Translations under genes and position numbers: made by a program
Notes under the pieces: generated by a model
The model's database searches: none
Told to the model about the DNA's origin: nothing
Seen by the model: only the letters and a program-made list of their open reading frames with translations
Assembly (NCBI GenBank): GCA_023396615.1
Contig: JAEWVM010000216.1
Span: 1-13,971 of the forward strand
Source of the DNA: Spirochaetota bacterium
GTDB taxonomy: Bacteria > Spirochaetota > UBA4802 > JAFGJZ01
Reading direction: 5' to 3'
DNA: 13,971 nt
Shown: positions 7,283-13,971 of the stretch, piece by piece
Numbering within the stretch: position 1 is the stretch's first letter
How the letters are laid out: each line of letters begins with the position of its first letter

Positions 7283-7930
7283 ATGCTTTTAAGTATTGAT
7301 AAAGTTTTAGCGATGCTTTCCGATGGAAAGGACATTGAAAAGATAGCGGTTTCGGCCGGAACGGATGTTAAGGATGTGGTCGAATTCATTGAAGAAGCCC
7401 GTACGCTCTTGATGAAGTATGAACCTGATAAATCCCGCAAGAAAATTGTTATAAAAAAGAAAACTGATATGAGCGGAGATGAAATTGAGCTTTTTGCAGG
7501 GGCTGATCTGTCAGCTGTTCCTGTTGAAAGTTCGCTTAAGATTTTTGCAGCGGTTTTTAAGAAAACTGATCAGTATGCATCAGGTATATTGATAAAGGAT
7601 TTTTCTGATACACTCTTAGGAAAAGTACATTATTCTCTCACCGATAATTCCGAAAAAGAAGCCCTTTTTTCAACAATGATTAAATCCATGCGAATTGCTT
7701 CATATTTTAAAACGAAATCACTTCGATTATATATCGACAATTCTCCTGTAATGCGTCTCGTTCTGGGAAAAGATGAACCGGCGGACCAGAGAATCGCTGA
7801 TCTTCTTTCATCGTTTAATGAGATTTATAGTTCTTTTCCTGATGCAAGGGTTGAAATTCTTTCTCCCAGTCAGAATGACGGAGCGAAATATCTTTCTCAG
7901 AAACGTATAAAAAAGGACAAAAATTCATAG
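7283..7930 (+). CDS. Unrecognised protein: N-terminal HTH-like segment plus degenerate RNase H-like domain
   Basis: I do not recognise a named family for this 215-residue cytosolic protein. Residues ~4-45 (IDKVLAMLSDGKDIEKIA and onward) read like a small helix-turn-helix. A charged Lys-rich linker (51-61) follows. Residues ~86-207 follow the order of an RNase H fold: beta strands IFAAVF and SGILIKDF; SEKEAL (123-128), matching the AEYxAL helix with Glu124 at the catalytic Glu; LRLYIDNS with Asp152 at the DS position; and a final QNDGAKYLSQ, like the NxxADxLA end. The first catalytic Asp seems lost (about Ala90), and the last is Lys202. It may therefore bind RNA or hybrids without cutting, or the match may be fortuitous. 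GGGGGAA (7274-7280) supports the ATG. It ends one base before recJ, suggesting coupled expression. Confidence 0.75.
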   Translation: MLLSIDKVLAMLSDGKDIEKIAVSAGTDVKDVVEFIEEARTLLMKYEPDKSRKKIVIKKKTDMSGDEIELFAGADLSAVPVESSLKIFAAVFKKTDQYASGILIKDFSDTLLGKVHYSLTDNSEKEALFSTMIKSMRIASYFKTKSLRLYIDNSPVMRLVLGKDEPADQRIADLLSSFNEIYSSFPDARVEILSPSQNDGAKYLSQKRIKKDKNS

Positions 7931-7931
7931 A

Positions 7932-9839
7932 ATGTCTGCAGCAGAGATTTCACAGCCGGAACTAGTTTCCAGTAATGCTGAAAAGTACAGTGCTCCTTTC
8001 CGGCGTTTAATGGCCGCACGCGGATGCTTTGATGATAATGTGCTAAGTGAATATTTGAGACGCGACAGACTTTTTTCCGAATCTCCTTTCGATATATATC
8101 AGATGAAGGAAGCCGTTGATTTGCTGAAGGCTTCCCTCCGGGATAAGAAAAAAATTTATATTTTTTCTGATTCCGATATAGACGGTTTAACTTCGCTGAC
8201 AATAGTCCGGAATCTTTTTGATAAAATAGGTTTTGATTATTCATATGATTTTCCTAAGGGAAATGAAAGATTCGGTTTAAATAAAAGGGCTGTTGAAGAA
8301 GCCGCTCAGAAAGGCTGTGAGATTATTCTTACTCTGGACTGCGGTATCCGCGATAATGAGATTATTGAATATGCCGCTGCTCTCGGGATGCAGGTTATCA
8401 TCTGTGATCATCACGATCCTTCTGAAGATATTCCTGAAGCTTTGATCGTTAATCCCAAAATGAAAAATTCGAAATACCCGTTTCGCGAACTCGCAGGTTG
8501 CGGAGTTGCTCTTCTTTTGTGCGCGGCTTTTCTTTATTCTTTTCTTCCTGCTTATGATAAGGAAGTTCTTTTTGTATCAAACGGAGAATTGTACTCTTCC
8601 AAAAATCTTTCTTTTGAAAAAATCAGCAAGCTTCCGCCGGATTTGTCAAAATATATTATTGTCTCTGAATCAATTGAAGACAAAACTGTTTATGATTGTG
8701 CTGATTATATTATTATGTCTAAAATGTTTTCATCGGCATTGATAAACGTTAAGAGCCGTTCGCAAGAACTTTATCTGGAGTTTCTTGAAATTGCTGATGT
8801 TAAGACGAGATTTATATTTTCTTCTCTCATGTCATCAAAGAAAATAATGAACTTTCTGTTTGATAATCTTCCTTTTGCTGCAATAGGAACCGTTGCGGAC
8901 GTTGTCCCTGTTTTGAATGCTAACAGATCAATAGTTTTCAGCGGATTACTTCTGTTTGAGAAGTCTGATCTTCCGCAGATTATAAGGCTTAGGAGTCATA
9001 ATAAAACTGCTGATTCAGCTTATATCAGCTGGGTTGTGGCGCCTTTATTGAATTCTCCCGGCCGTTTCGGCGAGTCTTCTTTGACAGCCGATTATCTATA
9101 TGGAATCGATACTGAGTCATTATATAAAAAAATCAGTGATATAAATAAGATACGAAAGAGTCATTTTAAAACAGCTATTGAATCCGCAGAAGAATGTGTT
9201 GATAATTCATATGAGAATATTGTCCTTTATTATTCCGAAGATGTACCCGAGGGAATAACAGGAATAATAGCTTCAAGGATTTCTGAAATGTATAAAAAGC
9301 CTGCTGTTGCTGCTGTGAAAGCAGAGGACGGGATAATTAAGGCATCAGCCAGATCTTTTCTGAATACGGACATTCTTTCTCATGCTGAAAAGTTTTCTGA
9401 TATGTTTGTGCGTTTCGGAGGTCATCCATCGGCTTTCGGGTTTTCAATAAGCGAGTCTTCATTCAAAGATTTTTTGAAGAAGTTTGATCAAGGAATTAAT
9501 TTTGAATTTGCAGATTCTCCAATCCGTTATGATTGCGAGATCCGGGAAGAAGAAATCAGCCTGGTTTTCGCTGATGAATTGAAAAATCTTTCTCCATTCG
9601 GAAAGAACAATGAACAGCCTGTTTTTCTTTGCCAGTCGCTTATACCGGACTCGTATCAGGAATTCGGGGAACATGCGAAGATAAGATGTTCTTCTGATGT
9701 CGATTTTATCGGGTGGAAAATGAAAGATACCCTGCGTTTGGTTCATGAAAAACGAAAAGCTGATTTAATAGTGAAAATCGAAAAAAATATTTTTAATAAC
9801 CGAATTTCCGCAAGAGCAATAATAGAAAGGATACTGTGA
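7932..9839 (+). CDS. recJ: Single-stranded-DNA-specific exonuclease RecJ with an internal insertion
   Basis: RecJ degrades single-stranded DNA 5' to 3' in recombination and repair. This 635-residue protein carries all core DHH motifs: motif I FSDSDIDG (Asp80, Asp82, Asp84), motif II LTLDCG (Asp136), motif III DHH (159-161) and motif IV GTVADVVP (Asp323). The DHHA1 domain has EGITGIIASRI (440-450) and FGGHPSAFG (495-503), and PFGKNNEQPVF (555-565) opens the C-terminal OB-like domain typical of RecJ. DHH-to-motif IV spacing is ~162 residues, against about 60 in Thermus RecJ (from memory), so residues ~205-305 look like an insertion. It contains LFVSNGELYSSK and a helical KSRSQELYLEFLEI segment. 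Catalytic residues are unaffected, so activity is expected. The ATG lies one base after the upstream stop. It is the last gene of the operon. No terminator hairpin is seen. Confidence 0.92.
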   Translation: MSAAEISQPELVSSNAEKYSAPFRRLMAARGCFDDNVLSEYLRRDRLFSESPFDIYQMKEAVDLLKASLRDKKKIYIFSDSDIDGLTSLTIVRNLFDKIGFDYSYDFPKGNERFGLNKRAVEEAAQKGCEIILTLDCGIRDNEIIEYAAALGMQVIICDHHDPSEDIPEALIVNPKMKNSKYPFRELAGCGVALLLCAAFLYSFLPAYDKEVLFVSNGELYSSKNLSFEKISKLPPDLSKYIIVSESIEDKTVYDCADYIIMSKMFSSALINVKSRSQELYLEFLEIADVKTRFIFSSLMSSKKIMNFLFDNLPFAAIGTVADVVPVLNANRSIVFSGLLLFEKSDLPQIIRLRSHNKTADSAYISWVVAPLLNSPGRFGESSLTADYLYGIDTESLYKKISDINKIRKSHFKTAIESAEECVDNSYENIVLYYSEDVPEGITGIIASRISEMYKKPAVAAVKAEDGIIKASARSFLNTDILSHAEKFSDMFVRFGGHPSAFGFSISESSFKDFLKKFDQGINFEFADSPIRYDCEIREEEISLVFADELKNLSPFGKNNEQPVFLCQSLIPDSYQEFGEHAKIRCSSDVDFIGWKMKDTLRLVHEKRKADLIVKIEKNIFNNRISARAIIERIL

Positions 9840-9847
9840 TTTTTATA

Positions 9848-9876
9848 TTGACTTTATGATAATATATAAATATTCT
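9848..9876 (+). promoter_or_regulatory. Candidate sigma-70-type promoter for the STAS-ispF unit
   Basis: TTGACT (9848-9853) and TATTCT (9871-9876) are spaced by 17 bp in the 72-base gap after recJ. The predicted start is near 9883, leaving a ~29-nt leader with GGAAGG (9901-9906) before the STAS start codon. Confidence 0.5.
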
Positions 9877-9911
9877 ATACGGAAATTAAATAGAAGGCTC
9901 GGAAGGTTTTT

Positions 9912-10211
9912 ATGGATATAAATATTACTGATTCTGCCGACAGCACCATTGTTGTTGTAAAAGGCGACATAGAAATGATGACGATCAAGGATTTTAAAGA
10001 TAAACTTTTAAATCTTGGGCAGAATTCGGAAAAAGATATCGAAATTGATCTTTCCGGTGTTGATTATATCGATTCATCCGGTGTTGGTGTTTTAATCAGT
10101 CTTCTGAAACTTCAGAAGAAAAAGGGCCGGGTTTTAAAGATGAGCAATGTAAGTGAAAAAGTTTTAGATGTATTAAAATTGAGCTCCCTTGCCGATGTAT
10201 TCAATCTCTGA
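9912..10211 (+). CDS. STAS-domain anti-sigma factor antagonist
   Basis: Single-domain STAS protein of 99 residues, the size of SpoIIAA/RsbV-type anti-anti-sigma factors. The conserved phosphorylation site is present as DYIDSSGVGVL (51-61); Ser55 corresponds to the phosphorylated Ser58 of SpoIIAA. In this family, the unphosphorylated form captures an anti-sigma (or other switch) kinase, and a PP2C phosphatase restores it. No HATPase kinase is in the window, but the CNB-SpoIIE phosphatase 4.4 kb upstream is a plausible reactivating enzyme (inference). GGAAGG five bases before the ATG is a good ribosome binding site. The last 17 bases overlap the start of ispF in another frame, so the two are probably co-translated. 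The target process (sigma factor, chemotaxis or other) cannot be read from the sequence. Confidence 0.9.
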   Translation: MDINITDSADSTIVVVKGDIEMMTIKDFKDKLLNLGQNSEKDIEIDLSGVDYIDSSGVGVLISLLKLQKKKGRVLKMSNVSEKVLDVLKLSSLADVFNL

Positions 10212-10686
10212 TATAAGAGTCGGTACGGGATACGATGTTCACCGTTTAGCAGATAACCGTGCCTGTATAATAGGCGGTGTCGAAATTCCTTTTGAAAAAG
10301 GTCTGCTCGGTCATTCCGATGCTGATGTTTTAATTCATGCTATTGTTGATGCGCTTCTCGGCGCGTCATCGCTTGGTGATATCGGAATGCTTTATCCTGA
10401 TAATGAATCCAAAAATAAAGATATTTCCAGCCGTTTAATACTCAGAGAAGTTTCTGCCAGACTCGCTGAAGCAAACTGGAGTATTATAAATATTGATTCA
10501 GTTGTGATTTGTGAAAAACCGAAAATTCTGCCGTATGTTGATTCAATGAAAAAAGCCATGTCTGAGGATCTTTCAATTGATCGTGACCGGATTTCCATAA
10601 AAGGCAAAACCACCGAAAAACTCGGGTTTACCGGTAGGGGCGAGGGTATTGCCGCTACTGCTTCTGCCTTAATTTGCAGGATATAA
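10195..10686 (+). CDS. ispF: 2-C-methyl-D-erythritol 2,4-cyclodiphosphate synthase
   Basis: IspF converts CDP-methylerythritol 2-phosphate into methylerythritol 2,4-cyclodiphosphate plus CMP in the MEP isoprenoid pathway. It works as a cytosolic trimer with a zinc ion. The 163-residue protein has the full signature set: GTGYDVHRL (10-18, metal ligands Asp14 and His16), GHSDADVLIHAI (39-50, metal ligand His48), DALLGASSLGDIGMLYPD (52-69), and KTTEKLGFTGRGEGIAA (138-154). The ATG at 10195 lies inside the end of the STAS gene. A TTG two codons earlier is possible. No strong ribosome binding site is seen, which fits translational coupling. The enzyme is encoded alone, not fused to IspD, and no other MEP gene is in the window. 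Confidence 0.97.
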   Translation: MYSISDIRVGTGYDVHRLADNRACIIGGVEIPFEKGLLGHSDADVLIHAIVDALLGASSLGDIGMLYPDNESKNKDISSRLILREVSARLAEANWSIINIDSVVICEKPKILPYVDSMKKAMSEDLSIDRDRISIKGKTTEKLGFTGRGEGIAATASALICRI

Positions 10687-10797
10687 ATTTGATTAATAAT
10701 AAAACCCGTTTTCCAATGTTTATTCCTAAACTATGGTTCTTATATATTAATATTTCAGCAAAATATCTGATGTAATATGATCCCTCCGGAGTTAAAA

Positions 10798-12990
10798 ATG
10801 AAATTTTTATTTTCTTGGCACTTCTGTAAATTTGTAATAATTATTGCTGTTTTTTTTACTCTATTTTCAGAGAACAGTTTTACTGCCGACGGACGTAAAT
10901 GGGACGGAAAAAAATATGCGTTCAAACTTTTAAATCCCGCAAAGCCCAACAGTGAAACTAATCCTTTTATTATTGATAGTGCCGGAAAACTTGCGTATTT
11001 CGGAGAACTCGCAAAAGCAAATCTTGACATGGTTGCATATGGAAAGAAAAACGGGCTCAGGGGTCTTAATCATGCCTTTGTTAAAAACTACGTTAAATTG
11101 ACAGCAGATCTTGATATGAACGGTTCAAAATTTGAATTTCCGTCAATAAAATCCAATGGTTCATTTTTTGACGGAGACGGACATGTTATATCTAATTTGA
11201 ATATCAGCGACAGAACAACGCCTCCGAATATCAGTTCGGATACAGGTGATGCCGAAATAGAGTTGGCTCTTTTTCAGTCTGCAGGTTCAATAAAAAACCT
11301 GACGATAGGAAAAGGATCAAAGATAACCTATCATGGTGTTGAAAAAAAACTCACGCTTAAAGTCTACGCGGCAGCGCTTGCGGTAGAAGCGGATGAAATA
11401 GAAAACTGCCATAGCGAGGCTTCTGTAACAGTAAAAGGCAAAGGCGACGCCTTTGTGGCAGGACTTGCCGTTAGATGCAGGTTCGCTCTGGTAAATTCGT
11501 CCAACAAAGGATCTATTTTATTTGAAGGTGATGTTATCGATTCGCGTTTGAAAAACCGGAAAGGTAGAATAGAACCCGGTAATCTCCAAGTTTCAGGAGT
11601 CTGCACACAGCCTGCTAAAAATATTTCAGGCTGTTATAACAGAGGTTCGATTACGGTTAAAGCCTCAGGGGAGGAAATTTGTATAGGCGGCATTTCTGCT
11701 GTTCTCGTGAATAATGAATGCTCAAATGTTTACAATACCGGAGCAATTACTATTTCTGCATCAGGCAATATCCGATTTCTTAAAGTCGGAGGGCTGTTCG
11801 GAGTCGGTATATCTTCTCCGCGTTTAACCGGATTCAATCAGAAATTTGTTGAAACAGGGAAGATATACAACTCAGGGAATATAAATGTAAATGCAAAAAC
11901 GTCTGAACAAATAATAGTCGGCGGATTAGGCGGAAGTAATGAAAACGCCCGCTTTGCTTCAAACACCTTTGCTTTCGGCGGAGTATACGGATTTATTAAT
12001 ACTTATAATACTGGTAATATTTCAGTTTCAGCATCAGGAAAAGCCGATATCGATATTGGAGGTATTGCCGGAAATAATGCTATGATTATAAATAGCTACA
12101 ATGCCGGAAATGTCAGAGGAATTTCCTCAAAGGGAGGAAATCTGTACGTAGGTGGGCTCGGGGGTAATGATGTATATGTTCAAAACAGCTATAATATCGG
12201 AGCGGTAACCGCCGAAGGGAAGGGAACGAATAAAGTCGGAGGTATTATGGGTAATGCCGGTGTCCGCTGGGGCGAAACCGATAAGACCTTATACGCTGTA
12301 CTTAACGGGTTCTGGCTTAAACAGGTGAAATCCGGCGGTATCAATACCAATGTAAAATACGCGAAAGGTTCATATTACTATATTAGAAAAAGTGATAAAA
12401 AGAAGAACGCCGTTGACAATGCGCTTGATCTTATGAGTATGCTTGATAAAAAAAAGACAGACCCGAATGAGATGGAAGAAGATTCTTTTTATGGAACCGT
12501 TTATTCTTTTGATTCACCCTCTTCAAAGGTAATGATACGAACAGATGATGACCCTAAAAAAAGAAAAGATATGGAAGGGCCGCTTCTTGCTAATCTTAAT
12601 AAAATGGCAGAGGAGAAAAGTGCGCGTCATTACAGAAAATGGATTATCGACGGCACAAATGGAGGCTATCCGGTATTATCGAAAGAGTATTTCGCGATAC
12701 CGGTTGATAAAACTGCGGAAGAACGGCTTAAGCCTTTGCCGAAACCTGATGCATCTACGGCAAAAAAGATCGCAGGTGTGTATTACGGTGAGCATAGGCA
12801 TTGGACAAGCCAGGTCGGTCTATATGCCGATGGCACAGTCAAGCTTGCAAAAACAGGTGAGACCGGTACGTGGTCATTTGACGGGAAGAATCTTGTAATA
12901 AAATGGAAACGTTATGACCCTGAGACGCTTGTAGAGAAAGGTCCTGGTATTTTTTCATGTCCGGATTATAAGTTTCTTCTGCGTAAGTAA
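10798..12990 (+). CDS. Secreted GLUG-repeat protein with small C-terminal beta domain
   Basis: Exported surface-type protein of 730 residues. The signal peptide covers residues 1 to ~30 (KFVIIIAVFFTLF core, cleavage probably after SFTA). Residues ~55-140 match the N-terminal cap of GLUG proteins: NPFIIDSAGKLAYF, LTADLDMNG, FFDGDGHVISNLNI. A run of about six to eight degenerate 25-35-residue repeats follows (~200-490), each with a YNxGxI strand then a GGIxG/GGLGG turn (for example 279-300, 311-333, 357-379, 403-425, 434-456, 465-486), suggesting a beta-helix. A charged region (~530-615) leads to the NGGYPVL closing motif (621-627). The last ~75 residues (VYYGEHRHWTSQVGLYADG onward) resemble a small beta-sandwich/lipocalin-like domain. 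The ATG at 10798 has GGAG six bases upstream; an in-frame ATG at 10777 would disturb the signal peptide. No enzymatic motif or membrane anchor is seen; binding or adhesion is inferred. Confidence 0.85.
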   Translation: MKFLFSWHFCKFVIIIAVFFTLFSENSFTADGRKWDGKKYAFKLLNPAKPNSETNPFIIDSAGKLAYFGELAKANLDMVAYGKKNGLRGLNHAFVKNYVKLTADLDMNGSKFEFPSIKSNGSFFDGDGHVISNLNISDRTTPPNISSDTGDAEIELALFQSAGSIKNLTIGKGSKITYHGVEKKLTLKVYAAALAVEADEIENCHSEASVTVKGKGDAFVAGLAVRCRFALVNSSNKGSILFEGDVIDSRLKNRKGRIEPGNLQVSGVCTQPAKNISGCYNRGSITVKASGEEICIGGISAVLVNNECSNVYNTGAITISASGNIRFLKVGGLFGVGISSPRLTGFNQKFVETGKIYNSGNINVNAKTSEQIIVGGLGGSNENARFASNTFAFGGVYGFINTYNTGNISVSASGKADIDIGGIAGNNAMIINSYNAGNVRGISSKGGNLYVGGLGGNDVYVQNSYNIGAVTAEGKGTNKVGGIMGNAGVRWGETDKTLYAVLNGFWLKQVKSGGINTNVKYAKGSYYYIRKSDKKKNAVDNALDLMSMLDKKKTDPNEMEEDSFYGTVYSFDSPSSKVMIRTDDDPKKRKDMEGPLLANLNKMAEEKSARHYRKWIIDGTNGGYPVLSKEYFAIPVDKTAEERLKPLPKPDASTAKKIAGVYYGEHRHWTSQVGLYADGTVKLAKTGETGTWSFDGKNLVIKWKRYDPETLVEKGPGIFSCPDYKFLLRK

Positions 12991-13041
12991 AAAAGACTTG
13001 CACACGGCTTGCTTTGGATTGGTATGTTTTTGAGGTACCTG

Positions 13042-13407
13042 ATGAGAAGATTATTTATTCTGTTTATTTTATTTCCATGTTTTCTTTTTGCTTCACCGGC
13101 TGATTTAAGCATGATGATCGGTTTGTTGATTTTCATGATACCGTTTCATCTGTCTCTATCGCTTATTGCAGGATTTTTTATTAATTTTTTGTTCAAATTC
13201 GGGCGGAAGATTTATCTTCTTATATCTCTTTTTATCAGCGTGATTACTTTGTTAATATCAGGAATTTTAGCTTATTATGATATTCTTTCATTTCAGGACA
13301 AAGTTCTTTCATCGTATATCGCGGCATTTGTTTTATCGGTTACAGCCGCATATTTAATACTTGCGAAATACAAGAAATACCATGAGCGGAATAAGCGGAA
13401 AAACTGA
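13042..13407 (+). CDS. Small hydrophobic membrane protein of unknown function
   Basis: Unrecognised 121-residue protein. It starts with a signal-peptide-like segment (MRRLFILFILFPCFLFASPA), followed by about three predicted membrane helices (~24-50, 57-78, 88-108) and a basic tail rich in Lys and Arg. The Cys13 context (LFPC) is not a convincing lipobox. GAGGT at 13032-13036 stands five bases before this ATG, which makes it better supported than the earlier in-frame TTG (13009) or ATG (13024). It follows the GLUG gene by 51 bases with no terminator between, so the two may share a transcript, but nothing shows a functional link. Confidence 0.65.
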   Translation: MRRLFILFILFPCFLFASPADLSMMIGLLIFMIPFHLSLSLIAGFFINFLFKFGRKIYLLISLFISVITLLISGILAYYDILSFQDKVLSSYIAAFVLSVTAAYLILAKYKKYHERNKRKN

Positions 13408-13420
13408 TTTCAAAGGTTTG

Positions 13421-13449
13421 TTGACAATGTCGTACTTTCGTGCTATATT
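13421..13449 (+). promoter_or_regulatory. Near-consensus sigma-70-type promoter of rpoN
   Basis: A perfect TTGACA (13421-13426), a 17-bp spacer and TATATT (13444-13449) make this the best promoter in the window. The expected start, about seven bases past the -10 box, is near 13456, only ~10 bases before the rpoN ATG and next to an in-frame GTG (13457). It places rpoN under its own housekeeping promoter. Confidence 0.7.
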
Positions 13450-13465
13450 GACTTAAGTGGTGGAT

Positions 13466-13971
13466 ATGGCAGTAGGATTACAAACATCTTTAAAGCAGAC
13501 TCAGAAGCTGGCCATGACGCAGAATCTCAAGCAATCGCTTGAGATGCTTCAGATGAACTCCCTTGAGCTTTCTCAGTTGATCCAGATTGAACTCGAAAAT
13601 AATCCTGTTCTGGAAGAAGTTGATTCCGTAAGCAGTGAAAAAAATGACGAACTTATTTATTCTCTTTCGATGGGTGTTGATTCTGCCTCCGGGATGGATG
13701 GGGAAGATGATGTTTATTCGGCTGATGAGGACCGCAAACAGCAATATTTGGAAAGTCTTACATCACATAAATTATCCCTTTATGAACATTTTGTTGAACA
13801 GATTCGCGAGCTTGATCTTGATAAAAAAGAACTGCTTTTTTTAGAAAAAATTGCGGGTTTCACCGATTCTGACGGGTTTCTTACCATTTCTGCAGAAAGT
13901 ATTGTATCTGATTCCGGTATTGATTCTAAACGTTGCAGGAAACTGTTTGATATGTTTAATCAGCTAGATCC
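13466..13971 (+). CDS. rpoN: RNA polymerase sigma-54 factor (N-terminal part, runs off the window)
   Basis: Sigma-54 directs polymerase to -24/-12 promoters that need AAA+ activators. Visible here are 168 codons. Region I is clear: LQTSLKQTQKLAMTQNLKQS and the following LEMLQMNSLELSQLIQ match the Leu/Gln-rich activator-interacting helices, ending with the conserved ELENNPVLEE (42-51). Region II (about 52-90) is acidic (for example DGEDDVYSADED). The core-binding region begins with QYLESLTSHKLSLYEHFVEQI. The reading frame is open to the right edge, and the C-terminal HTH and RpoN box are not in the window. The ATG at 13466 gives the usual family N-terminus. In-frame GTG codons at 13457 and 13460 would add two or three residues and could serve a leaderless transcript. 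The upstream neighbour is not lptB, the common neighbour in proteobacteria. Confidence 0.95.
   Translation, partial: MAVGLQTSLKQTQKLAMTQNLKQSLEMLQMNSLELSQLIQIELENNPVLEEVDSVSSEKNDELIYSLSMGVDSASGMDGEDDVYSADEDRKQQYLESLTSHKLSLYEHFVEQIRELDLDKKELLFLEKIAGFTDSDGFLTISAESIVSDSGIDSKRCRKLFDMFNQLD
13524..13545 (+). promoter_or_regulatory. Perfect 9-bp hairpin inside the start of rpoN
   Basis: ATCTCAAGC (13524-13532) and GCTTGAGAT (13537-13545) are exact reverse complements with a four-base AATC loop. The hairpin covers codons 20-27 of rpoN. Its position shortly after the start codon could affect early translation or elongation, but it also falls in conserved codons (QNLKQSLEM) and may be coincidental. 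Confidence 0.35.

Noticed and set aside
7036..7440. 134-codon minus-strand open frame over the NIF3 end and the next gene start
   Set aside because: It covers two + strand genes, including a good ribosome binding site, and has no domain-like content.
10700..10711. AAAACCCGTTTT after ispF as a possible terminator
   Set aside because: The stem is five AT-rich pairs with a two-base loop and no following T run; too weak to call.
10815..10831. TTGGCAC resembling a sigma-54 -24 box
   Set aside because: No TTGC -12 element at the right distance, and it lies in the signal peptide codons of the GLUG protein.
12831..12849. Sigma-54 promoter-like TGGCAC...TTGCA inside the GLUG gene
   Set aside because: The spacing is eight bases rather than five between the elements, and it is within coding sequence.

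Overview
This is an AT-rich, gene-dense stretch of a bacterial chromosome. Almost every gene is on the + strand. No tRNA, rRNA, insertion sequence, CRISPR array or phage gene is visible. Exported M16 peptidases, a secreted GLUG-repeat protein, an HD-GYP protein, a SpoIIE-type phosphatase with a STAS protein, the MEP isoprenoid enzyme IspF and sigma-54 together suggest a Gram-negative (diderm) bacterium with elaborate signalling. A spirochaete, a Deferribacteres-like lineage or another low-GC diderm phylum would fit. The sequence alone does not settle the phylum.

Layout. Positions 1-225 hold an unresolved gene end and a leader. A two-gene unit of exported M16 proteins follows (226-3171): the first keeps the zinc site, the second has lost it but keeps the substrate-binding Arg/Tyr pair, so they look like the two halves of one heteromeric protease. 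A consensus-like promoter at 3204-3231, followed by a perfect dyad, opens a tightly packed operon (about 3286-9839). Its genes are PAS-HD-GYP, CNB-SpoIIE phosphatase, queA, a NIF3-family metalloprotein, an unrecognised HTH-plus-RNase-H-like protein, and recJ. Gaps inside it are 10 nt or less, or the genes overlap. A second promoter (9848-9876) leads into a STAS anti-sigma-factor antagonist overlapping ispF. Next come a secreted 730-residue GLUG-repeat protein (10798-12990), a small membrane protein (13042-13407), and the start of rpoN, which runs off the right edge behind its own strong promoter.

How the genes work together. HD-GYP (c-di-GMP hydrolysis) and CNB-SpoIIE (cyclic-nucleotide-gated Ser/Thr phosphatase) are translationally adjacent. 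The STAS protein 4.4 kb downstream keeps the Asp-Ser-Ser phosphorylation motif, so it is a candidate substrate of the phosphatase in a partner-switching module whose kinase is not in the window. QueA (tRNA queuosine), RecJ (DNA repair), NIF3 and IspF are housekeeping genes carried in the same units.

Points most worth a second look: the complementary loss of active-site elements in the M16 pair; the ~100-residue insertion in RecJ between the DHH motif and motif IV; the degenerate RNase-H-like protein; the very short leader plus early hairpin of rpoN; and a perfect 18-bp palindrome just upstream of queA. No clearly novel multi-gene system is evident.
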